Source of the DNA: an uncultured Agathobacter sp.
GTDB taxonomy: Bacteria > Bacillota > Clostridia > Lachnospirales > Lachnospiraceae
Reading direction: 5' to 3'
DNA length: 64,000 nucleotides
Assembly (NCBI GenBank): GCA_934307695.1
Contig: CAKRCS010000005.1
Coordinates: 1-64,000 of the forward strand
Numbering within the stretch: the stretch's first letter is position 1; each line of letters starts with the position of its first letter. A program made the translations under genes and the position numbers. Positions 26,231 through 35,010 of this stretch are shown in pieces. The notes beneath the pieces are model-generated. The model was not told where the DNA came from and did not search any database. It saw only the letters and a program-made list of their open reading frames with translations.

Positions 26231-26259
26231 TTGACAACTGACAAAAGTTATAATAGACT
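26231..26259 (+). promoter_or_regulatory. Promoter of feoA
   Basis: TTGACA at 26231-26236 with TAGACT at 26254-26259 (17-base spacing). A TATAAT at 26249-26254 overlaps and could serve instead with a poorer -35. Operator 2 covers the predicted start point. Confidence 0.55.
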
Positions 26260-26266
26260 ATGCGTG

Positions 26267-26282
26267 GTTAGAAAAAGCTAAC
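26267..26282. promoter_or_regulatory. Palindromic operator 2 of the iron locus
   Basis: GTTAG-AAAAAG-CTAAC (extended to GGTTAG…CTAACC), just downstream of the feoA -10 box, a position expected for repression. Confidence 0.65.
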
Positions 26283-26328
26283 CCAAAAAGCTTATTTCTG
26301 AACTATATAGAAACGGAAGGTGAAACGT

Positions 26329-26541
26329 ATGAGTTTAGCGGAAGCAACGGCTGGTGTTGAGTACATCATCAAAGAACTCGTTACAGACGATGACGAGATG
26401 GAGGCGTTCTTATTCTCACTCGGCTGCTATCCGGGAGAACCGATCACGGTTATCTCACATATCAAGGGCGGCTGCGTAGTTGCAATCAAGGATGCCAGAT
26501 ACAACATTGATACTGAATTAGCGAAAGCTATTTCAATATAA
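26329..26541 (+). CDS. feoA: FeoA, ferrous iron transport accessory protein
   Basis: The 70-residue SH3-like protein MSLAEATAGVEYIIKELV… has the FeoA features LFSLGCYPGEPITVI and a final IDTELAKAISI. FeoA proteins associate with FeoB and support Fe(II) uptake. The ATG at 26329 follows GGAAGG by 8 bases; an upstream GTG is less likely. A terminator and a third operator separate it from feoB. Confidence 0.92.
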   Translation: MSLAEATAGVEYIIKELVTDDDEMEAFLFSLGCYPGEPITVISHIKGGCVVAIKDARYNIDTELAKAISI

Positions 26542-26565
26542 AAAAGTGAGCAATCACTTTTTTTT
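26541..26565 (+). terminator. Terminator between feoA and feoB
   Basis: AAAAAGTGA-GCAA-TCACTTTTT with a T run of eight or more. It should allow partial or conditional uncoupling of feoA from feoB. Confidence 0.75.
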
Positions 26566-26575
26566 ACGACCAACA

Positions 26576-26591
26576 GTTAGCATATGCTAAC
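26576..26591. promoter_or_regulatory. Palindromic operator 3 of the iron locus
   Basis: GTTAG-CATATG-CTAAC, inside a perfect 18-bp palindrome at 26575-26592. It lies about 45 bases before the feoB start codon. Confidence 0.7.
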
Positions 26592-26636
26592 TTTGGTTAC
26601 CACTAACGAAAACAAATAAAATGAGGAGGATTCGTC

Positions 26637-28628
26637 ATGAGAATTGCATTAACGGGAAATCCGAATAGTGGAAAGACGACCATGTACAATGCACTGACCG
26701 GAAGAAATGAAAAGGTCGGAAACTGGGCCGGCGTTACCGTTGAGAAGAAGGAGAGCCTGATCAAGAAGGCTTATTACGATGGAAAGGAAGAACTGATCGC
26801 AGTCGATCTGCCGGGAGCATATTCCATGTCTCCGTTTACGTCAGAGGAGAGCATCACCAGCGGATATGTAAAGAATGAAAATCCGGATGCAATCATCAAC
26901 ATTGTAGATGCAACCAACTTAAGCCGAAGCTTATTCTTTACCACACAGCTTCTCGAACTTGAGATTCCTGTTGTTGTAGCTTTGAATAAGAGTGATATCA
27001 ACGAGAAGAAGGATACCGAGATCAATGTAGAGCTTCTTTCCCAGAAGCTGGGCTGCCCGGTTGTAAAGACCGTATCTACCGCAGCAGGCGGACTCAAGGA
27101 GGCTGTTGAGACCGCAGCATCCTTAAAGGGAAAAGGGCAGAAAGCTCCATACGTTCAGGGCAATGTCGATTTACATAGCAAGGAAGCCGTAGAAGAGGCT
27201 GACAGAAAGCGTTTTGATTTCGTAAAGGGAATTGTAAGCGAGGTTGAAAAGCGTAAAGTCCTTACAAAGGAAAAGAACGGACAGGATAAGATCGATGCAG
27301 TTCTTACCAACCCATGGGTAGGTATCCCGATCTTCGCATTGATCATGTTCCTTGTATTCTATATTTCACAGTCAACGGTTGGTACATGGATCGCAGACTG
27401 GCTGGCAGGCTGGATCGAGACTTTCCAGGAGTGGGTTGCAGGGCTTGTAGAAAATGCAAATCCATTCTTACAGTCACTCCTTGTTGATGGTATCATTGGT
27501 GGTGTAGGTGCCGTTGTCGGATTCCTTCCACTGGTTATGGTAATGTACTTCCTGATCGCACTCTTAGAGGATTGCGGATACATGGCAAGAGCTACCGTAG
27601 TTCTTGATCCGATCTTCAAGCGTGTTGGTCTTTCCGGAAAATCCGTTATCCCTATGATCATCGGAACCGGATGCGGAATCCCTGGCATCATGGCTTGCCG
27701 TACCATCCGTAACGAGAGAGAGAAGAGAACCACAGCTATGCTGACCACGTTTATGCCATGTGGTGCAAAGCTTCCGGTTATCGCATTGTTCGTAGGTGCG
27801 TTCTTCCCGAATGCTTCATGGGTTGGACCTCTTATGTACTTTGTAGGTATTCTTCTTATCTTACTTGGTGCATTGATCATTAAAGCAATTACCGGTTACA
27901 AATACAGAAAGTCATTCTTCATCATCGAGCTTCCGGAGTATAAGGCTCCAAGCCTTAAGAGAGCTGCACTTTCCATGTTAGAGCGTGGTAAGGCATACAT
28001 CATCAAGGCTGGTACGATCATCCTTGTATGTAACACCATCGTACAGATCATGCAGTCCTTCAACTGGCAGTTCCAGGTTGTCGAGGAAGGTATGGAGGGA
28101 ACATCCATCCTTGCAAGCATCGCTCACCCGGTTGCTTACCTGTTATTCCCGATCTGCGGTATTGTAGCTTGGCAGCTTGCAGCAGCAGCAGTTACCGGAT
28201 TTATCGCAAAAGAGAACGTAGTAGGTACGCTTGCAGTATGTTATGGACTTAGCGCATTCATCGATACGGATGAGCTTGCACTTGTCGGAGACGGAAACGT
28301 TGTTGCTAACGCAATGGCACTTACCAAGGTTGCTGCACTTGCATATCTGATGTTCAACCTTTATACACCGCCTTGCTTCGCAGCACTTGGTGCGATGAAC
28401 TCCGAGATGCAGAGCAAGAAATGGCTGTGGGCAGGAATTGCACTTCAGCTTTGCACAGGATATACCGTAGGATTTTTGGTATACCAGATTGGTACTTTGA
28501 TCACTACCGGAGCTGTTGGTAATGGATTTGTACCTGGACTTATCGCTGTACTTGCAATGGTTGCAGTGCTTGTAGTTCTTATTGTAAGATCTAACCGCAA
28601 GTTTGCTGATGAGTACGCATTAAAATAA
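26637..28628 (+). CDS. feoB: FeoB, ferrous iron transporter
   Basis: The 663-residue protein has an N-terminal G domain (G1 GNPNSGKTT, G3 DLPGAYS, G4 NKSD), a helical GDI-like region to about residue 220, and then the paired Gate domains with membrane segments (IMFLVFYISQSTVGTW, GFLPLVMVMYFLIALLEDCGYMAR, CGIPGIMACRT). Cys and Glu residues of the Gate motif GTGCGIPGIM are kept. It imports Fe(II) into the cytoplasm. The ribosome binding site is GAGGAGG. Codon use is more biased toward optimal codons than in the neighbours, suggesting high expression. Confidence 0.96.
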   Translation: MRIALTGNPNSGKTTMYNALTGRNEKVGNWAGVTVEKKESLIKKAYYDGKEELIAVDLPGAYSMSPFTSEESITSGYVKNENPDAIINIVDATNLSRSLFFTTQLLELEIPVVVALNKSDINEKKDTEINVELLSQKLGCPVVKTVSTAAGGLKEAVETAASLKGKGQKAPYVQGNVDLHSKEAVEEADRKRFDFVKGIVSEVEKRKVLTKEKNGQDKIDAVLTNPWVGIPIFALIMFLVFYISQSTVGTWIADWLAGWIETFQEWVAGLVENANPFLQSLLVDGIIGGVGAVVGFLPLVMVMYFLIALLEDCGYMARATVVLDPIFKRVGLSGKSVIPMIIGTGCGIPGIMACRTIRNEREKRTTAMLTTFMPCGAKLPVIALFVGAFFPNASWVGPLMYFVGILLILLGALIIKAITGYKYRKSFFIIELPEYKAPSLKRAALSMLERGKAYIIKAGTIILVCNTIVQIMQSFNWQFQVVEEGMEGTSILASIAHPVAYLLFPICGIVAWQLAAAAVTGFIAKENVVGTLAVCYGLSAFIDTDELALVGDGNVVANAMALTKVAALAYLMFNLYTPPCFAALGAMNSEMQSKKWLWAGIALQLCTGYTVGFLVYQIGTLITTGAVGNGFVPGLIAVLAMVAVLVVLIVRSNRKFADEYALK

Positions 28629-28649
28629 GCGTCAATTATCATTTACATC

Positions 28650-28676
28650 GGAACTGGTCAGCTGCTGGCCGGTTCC
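28650..28676 (+). promoter_or_regulatory. Intergenic stem-loop after feoB
   Basis: GGAACTGGTCAG pairs with CTGGCCGGTTCC over 12 base pairs (two G-U) with a 3-base loop. No T run follows, so it may protect or process the mRNA rather than terminate it. Confidence 0.55.
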
Positions 28677-28702
28677 AATAAATTGACCGGGAAGGAGACA
28701 AT

Positions 28703-28870
28703 ATGGGAAATCTGATTGTAGCGTTAGTTGTGCTTGCTATTTTGGTGGCAGCGATCTTATATATACGAAAGGAAAAGAAAAAGGGCATAAGATGCATCGG
28801 GTGTCCTTCCGCAGGTCAGTGTCAGAAGTACAAAAAAGGTCATTCAGACGACGGCTGCGGCGGTTGCTAA
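28703..28870 (+). CDS. FeoB-associated Cys-rich membrane peptide
   Basis: This 55-residue frame starts MGNLIVALVVLAILVAAI, a single membrane helix, followed by RKEKKK and a Cys-rich tail: CIGCPSAGQC and DDGCGGC. This is the layout of the FeoB-associated Cys-rich membrane protein family often found right after feoB in Bacillota. AAGGAG precedes the ATG. It lies 74 bases after feoB and 13 bases before the Fur-like gene. It likely binds iron or assists FeoB at the membrane; the exact role is unknown. Confidence 0.88.
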   Translation: MGNLIVALVVLAILVAAILYIRKEKKKGIRCIGCPSAGQCQKYKKGHSDDGCGGC

Positions 28871-28883
28871 GAGGTGCGGGCAT

Positions 28884-29339
28884 ATGAATAATCAGTTGCG
28901 GGAACAACAGAATAAATCGGTCACCGATTACCACAGAACAACGATGCAGAAGACGATCGTGCTTCAGCTGTTGCGGGAAAAGGGCTATCGGATCACAAAG
29001 CAGCGCCAGCTGCTGTTAGATATTATCCTGCAGGAGCAATGTGCAAGCTGCAAGGAAATCTATTACAAGGCATCTGCGTCAGACCCTTCTCTTGGAGCTG
29101 CAACTGTCTATCGCATGATCAATCTGCTTGAAGAAATCGGTGCCATCCGGAGAAACAATCTTTACCGTGTATCCTGCGGGGCAAATTGTAAGGCGAACGG
29201 AACCTGTGAGATCGTACTTGACGATCATACGATACGCAGACTGTCCGAAAGAGAGTGGCATCAGGTCATCTCCGAGGGACTTAGAAACTGCGGATATCTG
29301 AATACGCAAAAGGTTGTTAGTGTCTCTATGGATTCTTAA
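28884..29339 (+). CDS. Fur-family transcriptional regulator lacking the usual metal site
   Basis: The 151-residue protein has the Fur winged-helix domain (REKGYRITKQRQLLLDII, CASCKEIYYKA, GAATVYRMINLLEEIGAI; about residues 30-95). The C-terminal half is short and does not show the HHHxHxxC motif of Fur/Zur/PerR; instead it has CGANCKANGTC and an acidic-rich stretch ending YLNTQKVVSVSM. It could be a Cys-based metal sensor or a metal-blind variant. The start follows AAGAGGTG. As the last gene of the feo region it is a natural candidate for control of the iron locus, although the GTTAG-N6-CTAAC sites are not Fur boxes. Confidence 0.82.
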   Translation: MNNQLREQQNKSVTDYHRTTMQKTIVLQLLREKGYRITKQRQLLLDIILQEQCASCKEIYYKASASDPSLGAATVYRMINLLEEIGAIRRNNLYRVSCGANCKANGTCEIVLDDHTIRRLSEREWHQVISEGLRNCGYLNTQKVVSVSMDS

Positions 29340-29350
29340 TTCCGAAAAAC

Positions 29351-29394
29351 AAAAGCGCGAATGGTTAAATTACCATCCGCGCTTTTGTTTTTCT
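29351..29394. terminator. Bidirectional terminator between the Fur-like gene and the activase gene
   Basis: AAAAGCGCGAATGGT pairs with ACCATCCGCGCTTTT around a short loop, with T runs downstream on the plus strand and A runs upstream for the minus strand. Confidence 0.85.
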
Positions 29395-29417
29395 TAAAAT
29401 TATTATTTTAATAGATG

Positions 29418-32400
29418 CTACTGGTCTGCTTCCTTTTTCAGATTCTTCTGGGCAGTGGAGAGCATCAGCTTGATACGGTTTAGCTGGTTGACCTCGGATG
29501 CACCCGGATCATAATCGATCGCTACGATGTTGGCAGCAGGGAACTCATGACGGATCTTCTTGATCACACCCTTTCCGACAATGTGGTTCGGCAGGCAGGC
29601 AAACGGCTGCGCACAGACGATGTTGGAAGCACCCTGATGGATCAGCTCCAGCATCTCTCCGGTTAAGAACCATCCCTCACCGGTCTGGTTACCGCAGGAA
29701 ACGATCGGCTCTGCCAATTTGGCGAGATCCTGTATGTAAGCAGTCGGCTCAAAGTGCTTACTCTTTTTCAACTCATCTCTTGCAGCACTTCTCATCCACT
29801 CAAAGAACTTGATCACAAGATTGTTTACCTTGCGTGACTTCTCGGATTCTCCAAGATAATCAGCCTTGAAATTCGTGTTGTAACAGCAGTATAGTAAAAA
29901 GTCTGTCAGATCCGGCACAACCGCCTCGGCCCCTTCGGACTCAAGCAGGTCAACGATATAGTTGTTGGCTGCTGGCAGGAACTTGACGAGAATCTCGCCG
30001 ACAACGCCAACGCGTGGCTTTTTCTCATCGGTAATCGGAAGGTTGTCGAAGTCGCGGATAATCTCGCGGCACATCTTCTTGTACTGGCGGTGGGAGAGAA
30101 ACTTATCCTGCGTGATAAATTCAATACAGCGTTTTTTCCACTTTTCATGCAGTGCATTGGCACTTCCTGGTACTTTCTCATATGGTCGCATACGGTAGAG
30201 ACAGCGCATAAAGATATCGCCAAATTCAAGCGCATACAGACCATGCTGGATCAGCTTCGGTGTGAAGGTAAAGCCAGGGTTCTTTTCAAGACCTACCATG
30301 TTGATGGAGATAACCGGAACATCCGGATAGCCTGCTTTGATGAGCGCACGGCGGATAAAGCCGATATAGTTGGTCGCACGGCAGCCGCCACCGGTCTGTG
30401 AGATCAGGATCGCGGTCTTTGTCATATCGTAGTTTCCGGACATGACGGCGCTCATGATCTGACCGACAACGATCAGGGACGGATAGCAGGCATCATTGTT
30501 TACAAATTTAAGTCCGACATCCACACACTCGCGTGCAGGCACATCCGGGATGACCAGCTTGTATCCGGCTGCGCGGAATGCAGGCAGCAGCAGGTCAAAG
30601 TGGATTGGTGACATCTGCGGGCAGATGATGGTATGAGTATCCCGCATCTCCTCCGTGAAGATGACACGCTCGTAATTGGACGGATGGATGGTGCGCTTTT
30701 CATGCTGCTTCTCCTTGACACGGAGCGCAGACAGCAGAGAGCGGATACGGATTCTTGCGGCGCCGAGGTTGTTTACCTCGTCGATCTTCAAACAGGTATA
30801 GATCTTGCCGGAACCGGTCAGAATGTCGCTGACGCAGTCCGTAGTTACGGCATCCAGACCACAGCCGAACGAGTTGAGCTGGATGAGATCCAGATCATCG
30901 CGCGTCTTGACATAGTTGGCGGCAGCGTAGAGTCTGGAGTGGTACATCCACTGATCCATGACGATGAGCGGGCGCTCTAAGCTGCCCAGGTGTGAGATGG
31001 AATCCTCGGTCAATACGCAGATGCCGTAGCTGTTGATCAGTTCCGGAATACCGTGGTTGATCTCCGGGTCTACATGGTACGGACGACCGGCAAGGACGAT
31101 GCCCCTGCGTCCGGTCTCTTCCATATAACGAAGGACTTCCTCGCCCTTTTTCTGCATCTCAAGGTGTGTGACCGCAAGCTCCTTCCATGCCTCGCTTACC
31201 GCATCGCGGATCTCTGCCTCCGGAATTGCAAATTCCGGTGCGCCAAAGCAGGCAACAAGCTGCTTGGACAAGGTCTCCTCGCTGGTAAATGCCATAAACG
31301 GGTTGTAGAACCTCATATTGCCGTTTGTGATCTCATCAACGTTATTCTTGATATTCTCCGAGTAGGAGGTGACGATCGGGCAGTTGTAGTGGTTGTTGGC
31401 ATCCGGGAACTCCTTGCGCTCATATGGGATTGCAGGGTAGAAGATAAAGTCTACATTCTGGTGGACAAGCCATGCAATATGACCGTGTGCGAGCTTCGCC
31501 GGATAGCACTCGGACTCACTTGGGATGGAATCGATACCAAGCTCATAGATCTTGCGGGTTGACTGCGGTGAGAGCACCACAGAGAATCCGAGCTTCGTAA
31601 AGAATGTCGCCCAGAATGGATAGTTCTCGTACATATTGAGCACGCGCGGAATACCTACGGTACCACGGGGTGCCGCCTCGGCAGAAAGCGGCGTATAGTC
31701 AAAAATACGTTTATTCTTATATTCAAAAAGGTTCGGGATATTCTCTTTGTTCTTTTCCTTGCCAAGTCCGCGCTCACAACGGTTGCCGGTAATGTACTGG
31801 CGGTTGTCGGAGAACTTGTTGATCGTAAGCAGACAGTGGTTCGTACATCCCTGACAGCGCGCAAGCTTCGTGGTGTAGGAAAGTGCGTTGATCTGCTCGA
31901 TGGTGAGCATACTTGTCTGGTAGTCCGCCTCGTGGCGTTCCCTTGCGATCAGGGCAGCACCAAAAGCACCCATGATTCCGGCAATATCCGGACGGGTGGC
32001 ATGTACGCCTGCGATTTTCTCAAAGCTGCGCAGAACGGCATCATTGTAGAATGTACCACCCTGTACAACGATATTCTCTCCAAGGTCTTTGGCATCGGAG
32101 AGCTTGATAACCTTAAAAAGTGCATTCTTGATGACGGAGTAGGCAAGTCCTGCAGAAATATCCGCAACGCTTGCGCCTTCCTTCTGCGCCTGTTTTACTT
32201 TTGAATTCATAAATACGGTACAGCGTGTTCCAAGATCAATCGGATGTTTGGCAAAAAGCGCTTCCTTTGCAAAATCCTGAACAGAGTAGTTAAGGGACTT
32301 CGCAAATGTCTCAATGAAGGAACCGCAGCCGGAGGAGCATGCCTCGTTAAGCTGCACGGAATCAACGGTCTGGTTCTTGATCTTGATGCACTTCATATCC

Positions 32401-33677
32401 TGACCGCCGATGTCGAGGATGCAGTCAACCTTCGGATCGAAAAATGCGGCAGCATAGTAGTGTGCAACCGTCTCGACCTCACCGTCATCCAGCATGAGGG
32501 CTGCCTTTAACAGTGCCTCACCGTAACCGGTGGAGCAGGAGTGGACGATATGTGCGTCCGCAGGAAGCTGCTCGTAAATCTCCTGAATGGAACGGATAGC
32601 AGTGGCAAGCGGGCTTCCGTTGTTGTTGCTGTAAAAAGAATATAAAAGCTTGCCATCCTCGGATACCAGCGCAATCTTGGTCGTGGTGGAGCCGGCATCG
32701 ATACCGAGATAGCAGTTGCCCTTGTAGGTGGACAGCTCGGCTGTCTCTACATGGTTGTTGCCGTGGCGCTTGGTGAAGGCATCGTATGCTGCCTGATCTA
32801 CAAAAAGCGGCTCTAAGCGCGCAACCTCAAAGTCCATCTTAATTCCGGCTGAAAGCCGCTTGATCATATCCGTAAGGGAGGCAGTCACATCCTCCTTATA
32901 ATTCAATGCGGAACCGATCGCTGCAAACAGATGGGAGTTGTCCGGTGTGATCGCGTGCTCATCATCAAGATTTAACGTGCGGATGAACGCAGCCTTAAGC
33001 TCGGACAAAAAGTGGAGCGGTCCGCCGAGGAATGCGACATGACCGCGGATTGGCTTACCACAGGCGAGGCCGCTGATCGTCTGGTTGACGACCGCCTGAA
33101 AGATGGAGGCGGAAAGATCCTCGCGGGTAGCTCCCTCGTTGATGAGCGGCTGGATATCGGTCTTTGCAAATACACCACAGCGCGCTGCGATCGGATAGAT
33201 TGCCTTGTAATTCTTGGCGTACTCGTTCAGACCGGACGCATCCGTCTGGATGAGCGCTGCCATCTGATCGATAAAGGAACCGGTACCGCCGGCACAGATT
33301 CCGTTCATACGCTGTTCTACATTGCCGCTCTCGAAGTAGATGATCTTGGCATCCTCACCGCCAAGCTCGATGGCTACATCAGTCTGTGGGGCATAAAAAG
33401 AAAGCGCAGTCGATACAGAGATAACCTCCTGCACAAAAGGAACGTCAAGATGCTTTGCAAGCGTAAGTCCGCCGGAACCGGTGATCATCGGGGTGACGGT
33501 ACAGTCGCCTACGATGCCATGCGCCTTTTGAAGAAGCGCGGACAAGGTCTCCTGAATGTTGGCATAATGGCGTTCATAATCGGAAAAGATCAACTGGTCA
33601 TCCATGTCAAGCAAGGCTACCTTGACAGTAGTAGATCCGATGTCGATTCCCAATTTGTATAGGTTTTGATTTTGCAT
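29418..33677 (-). CDS. Giant acyl-CoA dehydratase activase-like protein (two BadF/HgdC ATPase domains plus DUF2229-type region)
   Basis: The 1419-residue protein has two tandem ASKHA ATPase domains: residues about 7-265 ([29 protein letters not shown]) and about 320-590 ([35 protein letters not shown]). A Cys block CQGCTNHC follows near residue 640, then a region like DUF2229 ([26 protein letters not shown], about 670-900) and a C-terminal part resembling the HgdB/YjiM type ([36 protein letters not shown]). The ATPase pairs are [4Fe-4S]-binding and, in known systems, drive electrons into 2-hydroxyacyl-CoA dehydratases. Many Bacillota carry such a fused form whose substrate is unknown. It stands alone, with its own promoter at 33749-33777. 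Confidence 0.85.
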   Translation of the reverse strand: MQNQNLYKLGIDIGSTTVKVALLDMDDQLIFSDYERHYANIQETLSALLQKAHGIVGDCTVTPMITGSGGLTLAKHLDVPFVQEVISVSTALSFYAPQTDVAIELGGEDAKIIYFESGNVEQRMNGICAGGTGSFIDQMAALIQTDASGLNEYAKNYKAIYPIAARCGVFAKTDIQPLINEGATREDLSASIFQAVVNQTISGLACGKPIRGHVAFLGGPLHFLSELKAAFIRTLNLDDEHAITPDNSHLFAAIGSALNYKEDVTASLTDMIKRLSAGIKMDFEVARLEPLFVDQAAYDAFTKRHGNNHVETAELSTYKGNCYLGIDAGSTTTKIALVSEDGKLLYSFYSNNNGSPLATAIRSIQEIYEQLPADAHIVHSCSTGYGEALLKAALMLDDGEVETVAHYYAAAFFDPKVDCILDIGGQDMKCIKIKNQTVDSVQLNEACSSGCGSFIETFAKSLNYSVQDFAKEALFAKHPIDLGTRCTVFMNSKVKQAQKEGASVADISAGLAYSVIKNALFKVIKLSDAKDLGENIVVQGGTFYNDAVLRSFEKIAGVHATRPDIAGIMGAFGAALIARERHEADYQTSMLTIEQINALSYTTKLARCQGCTNHCLLTINKFSDNRQYITGNRCERGLGKEKNKENIPNLFEYKNKRIFDYTPLSAEAAPRGTVGIPRVLNMYENYPFWATFFTKLGFSVVLSPQSTRKIYELGIDSIPSESECYPAKLAHGHIAWLVHQNVDFIFYPAIPYERKEFPDANNHYNCPIVTSYSENIKNNVDEITNGNMRFYNPFMAFTSEETLSKQLVACFGAPEFAIPEAEIRDAVSEAWKELAVTHLEMQKKGEEVLRYMEETGRRGIVLAGRPYHVDPEINHGIPELINSYGICVLTEDSISHLGSLERPLIVMDQWMYHSRLYAAANYVKTRDDLDLIQLNSFGCGLDAVTTDCVSDILTGSGKIYTCLKIDEVNNLGAARIRIRSLLSALRVKEKQHEKRTIHPSNYERVIFTEEMRDTHTIICPQMSPIHFDLLLPAFRAAGYKLVIPDVPARECVDVGLKFVNNDACYPSLIVVGQIMSAVMSGNYDMTKTAILISQTGGGCRATNYIGFIRRALIKAGYPDVPVISINMVGLEKNPGFTFTPKLIQHGLYALEFGDIFMRCLYRMRPYEKVPGSANALHEKWKKRCIEFITQDKFLSHRQYKKMCREIIRDFDNLPITDEKKPRVGVVGEILVKFLPAANNYIVDLLESEGAEAVVPDLTDFLLYCCYNTNFKADYLGESEKSRKVNNLVIKFFEWMRSAARDELKKSKHFEPTAYIQDLAKLAEPIVSCGNQTGEGWFLTGEMLELIHQGASNIVCAQPFACLPNHIVGKGVIKKIRHEFPAANIVAIDYDPGASEVNQLNRIKLMLSTAQKNLKKEADQ

Positions 33678-33748
33678 GGATACGATCCTCCATAGATGAA
33701 AAAAGGATTTTTCTTCTTATTAAAATGTTTATCGAAACAGTACATAAC

Positions 33749-33777
33749 ATTATACGACACGATCCGACAAAAAACAA
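33749..33777 (-). promoter_or_regulatory. Promoter of the activase-like gene (minus strand)
   Basis: Read on the minus strand, TTGTTT (33777-33772) and TATAAT (33754-33749) are 17 bases apart. Confidence 0.6.
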
Positions 33778-33820
33778 CGCTGATATTTCTAAAGTTTTTA
33801 TGAACTATGGGACGGATTCA

Positions 33821-33849
33821 TTGCAAAATCCGCAAAGAGTCCGTATAAT
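33821..33849 (+). promoter_or_regulatory. Promoter of the rhomboid-like gene
   Basis: TTGCAA at 33821-33826 and a perfect TATAAT at 33844-33849 are 17 bases apart. It diverges from the minus-strand promoter about 45 bases away. Confidence 0.7.
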
Positions 33850-33921
33850 GAACACTGTGCAAAGAGCCGGCGGATGGATCGGCGGACGGCACAACTACAA
33901 AGCAAATCGGAGAGTGAACCT

Positions 33922-34803
33922 ATGAACTGGATGGACAAACTGGAACGTAAATTCGGGCGATATGCGATCCCGAATATTACACGATATATGATCTTTGCAA
34001 ACCTGATCGGCTATATTCTTGAAGCTGCCGGGCTGTCAACGGTGATGCGCTACCTGGATTTTTCGGCAGCGCATATTTTCCACGGACAGATCTGGAGACT
34101 GGTCACCTGGATATTTGTACCGACAAGCGGACTTAGCTTCTGGTCACTTCTGTTTATTCTATGCTTGCTGATGCTTGGACAGAATCTCGAATATGCGCTT
34201 GGCTCCTTCCGCATGAATGTGTATTTCTGGGGTGGAATCCTGATCAGTGATATCGGAGGACTGCTGATCGGCGGGATCTCGTATCTGAGCGGAGTGCGCG
34301 TGATGTATGACGGAATGGTGTCAGGACTTCCAATCTATCTGACGATGTATTATATTTTGTTTTCCCTATATCTGCTGCTCGGACTTTTGATGCCGGAGGC
34401 GGAGGTGCGGCTGTACTTTGTACTTCCGATCCGCATGAAGTGGCTGACGATCCTCTATGTGATCGAGCTGGCATACGAGGTATATTCTTATTTTCGGATG
34501 GGATGGATGTACGGCATCATGTTCAGCACCGAGATCGTGCTGGCATTTGTGAACCTTATCGTGTTCGTGCATGCCTGCAAGCACCATGTGTCGGTGAAGC
34601 AGAAGCGCAGACAGAAGCAGTTCCAGGCACAATTCTCGCAGCCGAGACCGGGTTCAGGGATCGCAAAGCATAAATGTGCGATCTGCGGAAGAACGGAGTT
34701 AGACGATCCGACACTTACCTTCCGCTACTGCTCAAAATGCGCAGGCAACTATGAATACTGTCAGGATCATCTGTTTACCCATACGCATGTGCAGCCGAGA
34801 TAA
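33922..34803 (+). CDS. Rhomboid-like membrane protein with C-terminal zinc-ribbon
   Basis: The 293-residue protein shows about six membrane segments (starting near residues 18, 72, 98, 137, 172 and 197) in the arrangement of rhomboid-superfamily proteins, with the GQIWRLVTWIFVP loop typical of that group. It has no GxSG serine motif and no clear catalytic His, so it is likely a pseudoprotease. The C-terminus, after a basic stretch (KQKRRQKQ), carries CAICGRT…FRYCSKC and CQDH, a probable zinc-binding knuckle in the cytoplasm. The ATG at 33922 follows GGAGAG. The next gene has its own promoter. Its function is unknown. Confidence 0.7.
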   Translation: MNWMDKLERKFGRYAIPNITRYMIFANLIGYILEAAGLSTVMRYLDFSAAHIFHGQIWRLVTWIFVPTSGLSFWSLLFILCLLMLGQNLEYALGSFRMNVYFWGGILISDIGGLLIGGISYLSGVRVMYDGMVSGLPIYLTMYYILFSLYLLLGLLMPEAEVRLYFVLPIRMKWLTILYVIELAYEVYSYFRMGWMYGIMFSTEIVLAFVNLIVFVHACKHHVSVKQKRRQKQFQAQFSQPRPGSGIAKHKCAICGRTELDDPTLTFRYCSKCAGNYEYCQDHLFTHTHVQPR

Positions 34804-34884
34804 AAATCATGGCGTTCTTCTTTTTCGCAAGCCTTCGGACCATGAAGGCATGGGAGGTATTTTTCGTTTCAACCGTAATCAGAG

Positions 34885-34913
34885 TTGACAAGGGCTGTGT
34901 TGGATTTTATAAT
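34885..34913 (+). promoter_or_regulatory. Consensus sigma-A promoter of glnS
   Basis: TTGACA at 34885-34890 and TATAAT at 34908-34913 with exactly 17 bases between. The leader is about 90 bases long. Confidence 0.85.
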
Positions 34914-34927
34914 GGAAATATCGCAGA

Positions 34928-34961
34928 AACGAGGTTGCTGCATGCGTGCATCAGCCTCGTT
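34928..34961 (+). promoter_or_regulatory. Stem-loop in the glnS leader
   Basis: AACGAGG (34928-34934) pairs with CCTCGTT (34955-34961). The helix continues inward through TTGCTGCAT/GTGCATCAG with one mismatch, followed by four T. It could be a weak attenuator. No T-box motif is present. Confidence 0.5.
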
Positions 34962-35010
34962 TTGCACTATGATGGCTCCGGCGAGGAATCGGAGCGGTGG
35001 AGGAAAAGCA

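Noticed and set aside
26267..26591. Classical Fur boxes at the feo genes
   Set aside because: The palindromes are GTTAG-N6-CTAAC, not the GATAATGATAATCATTATC type.
33012..33662. 216-codon plus-strand frame opposite the activase gene
   Set aside because: It lies fully antisense to a strongly supported gene, has no ribosome binding site and no recognisable family.
34914..35010. T-box leader before glnS
   Set aside because: No T-box sequence (AGGGTGG-type) or specifier-loop layout is seen; only one hairpin.
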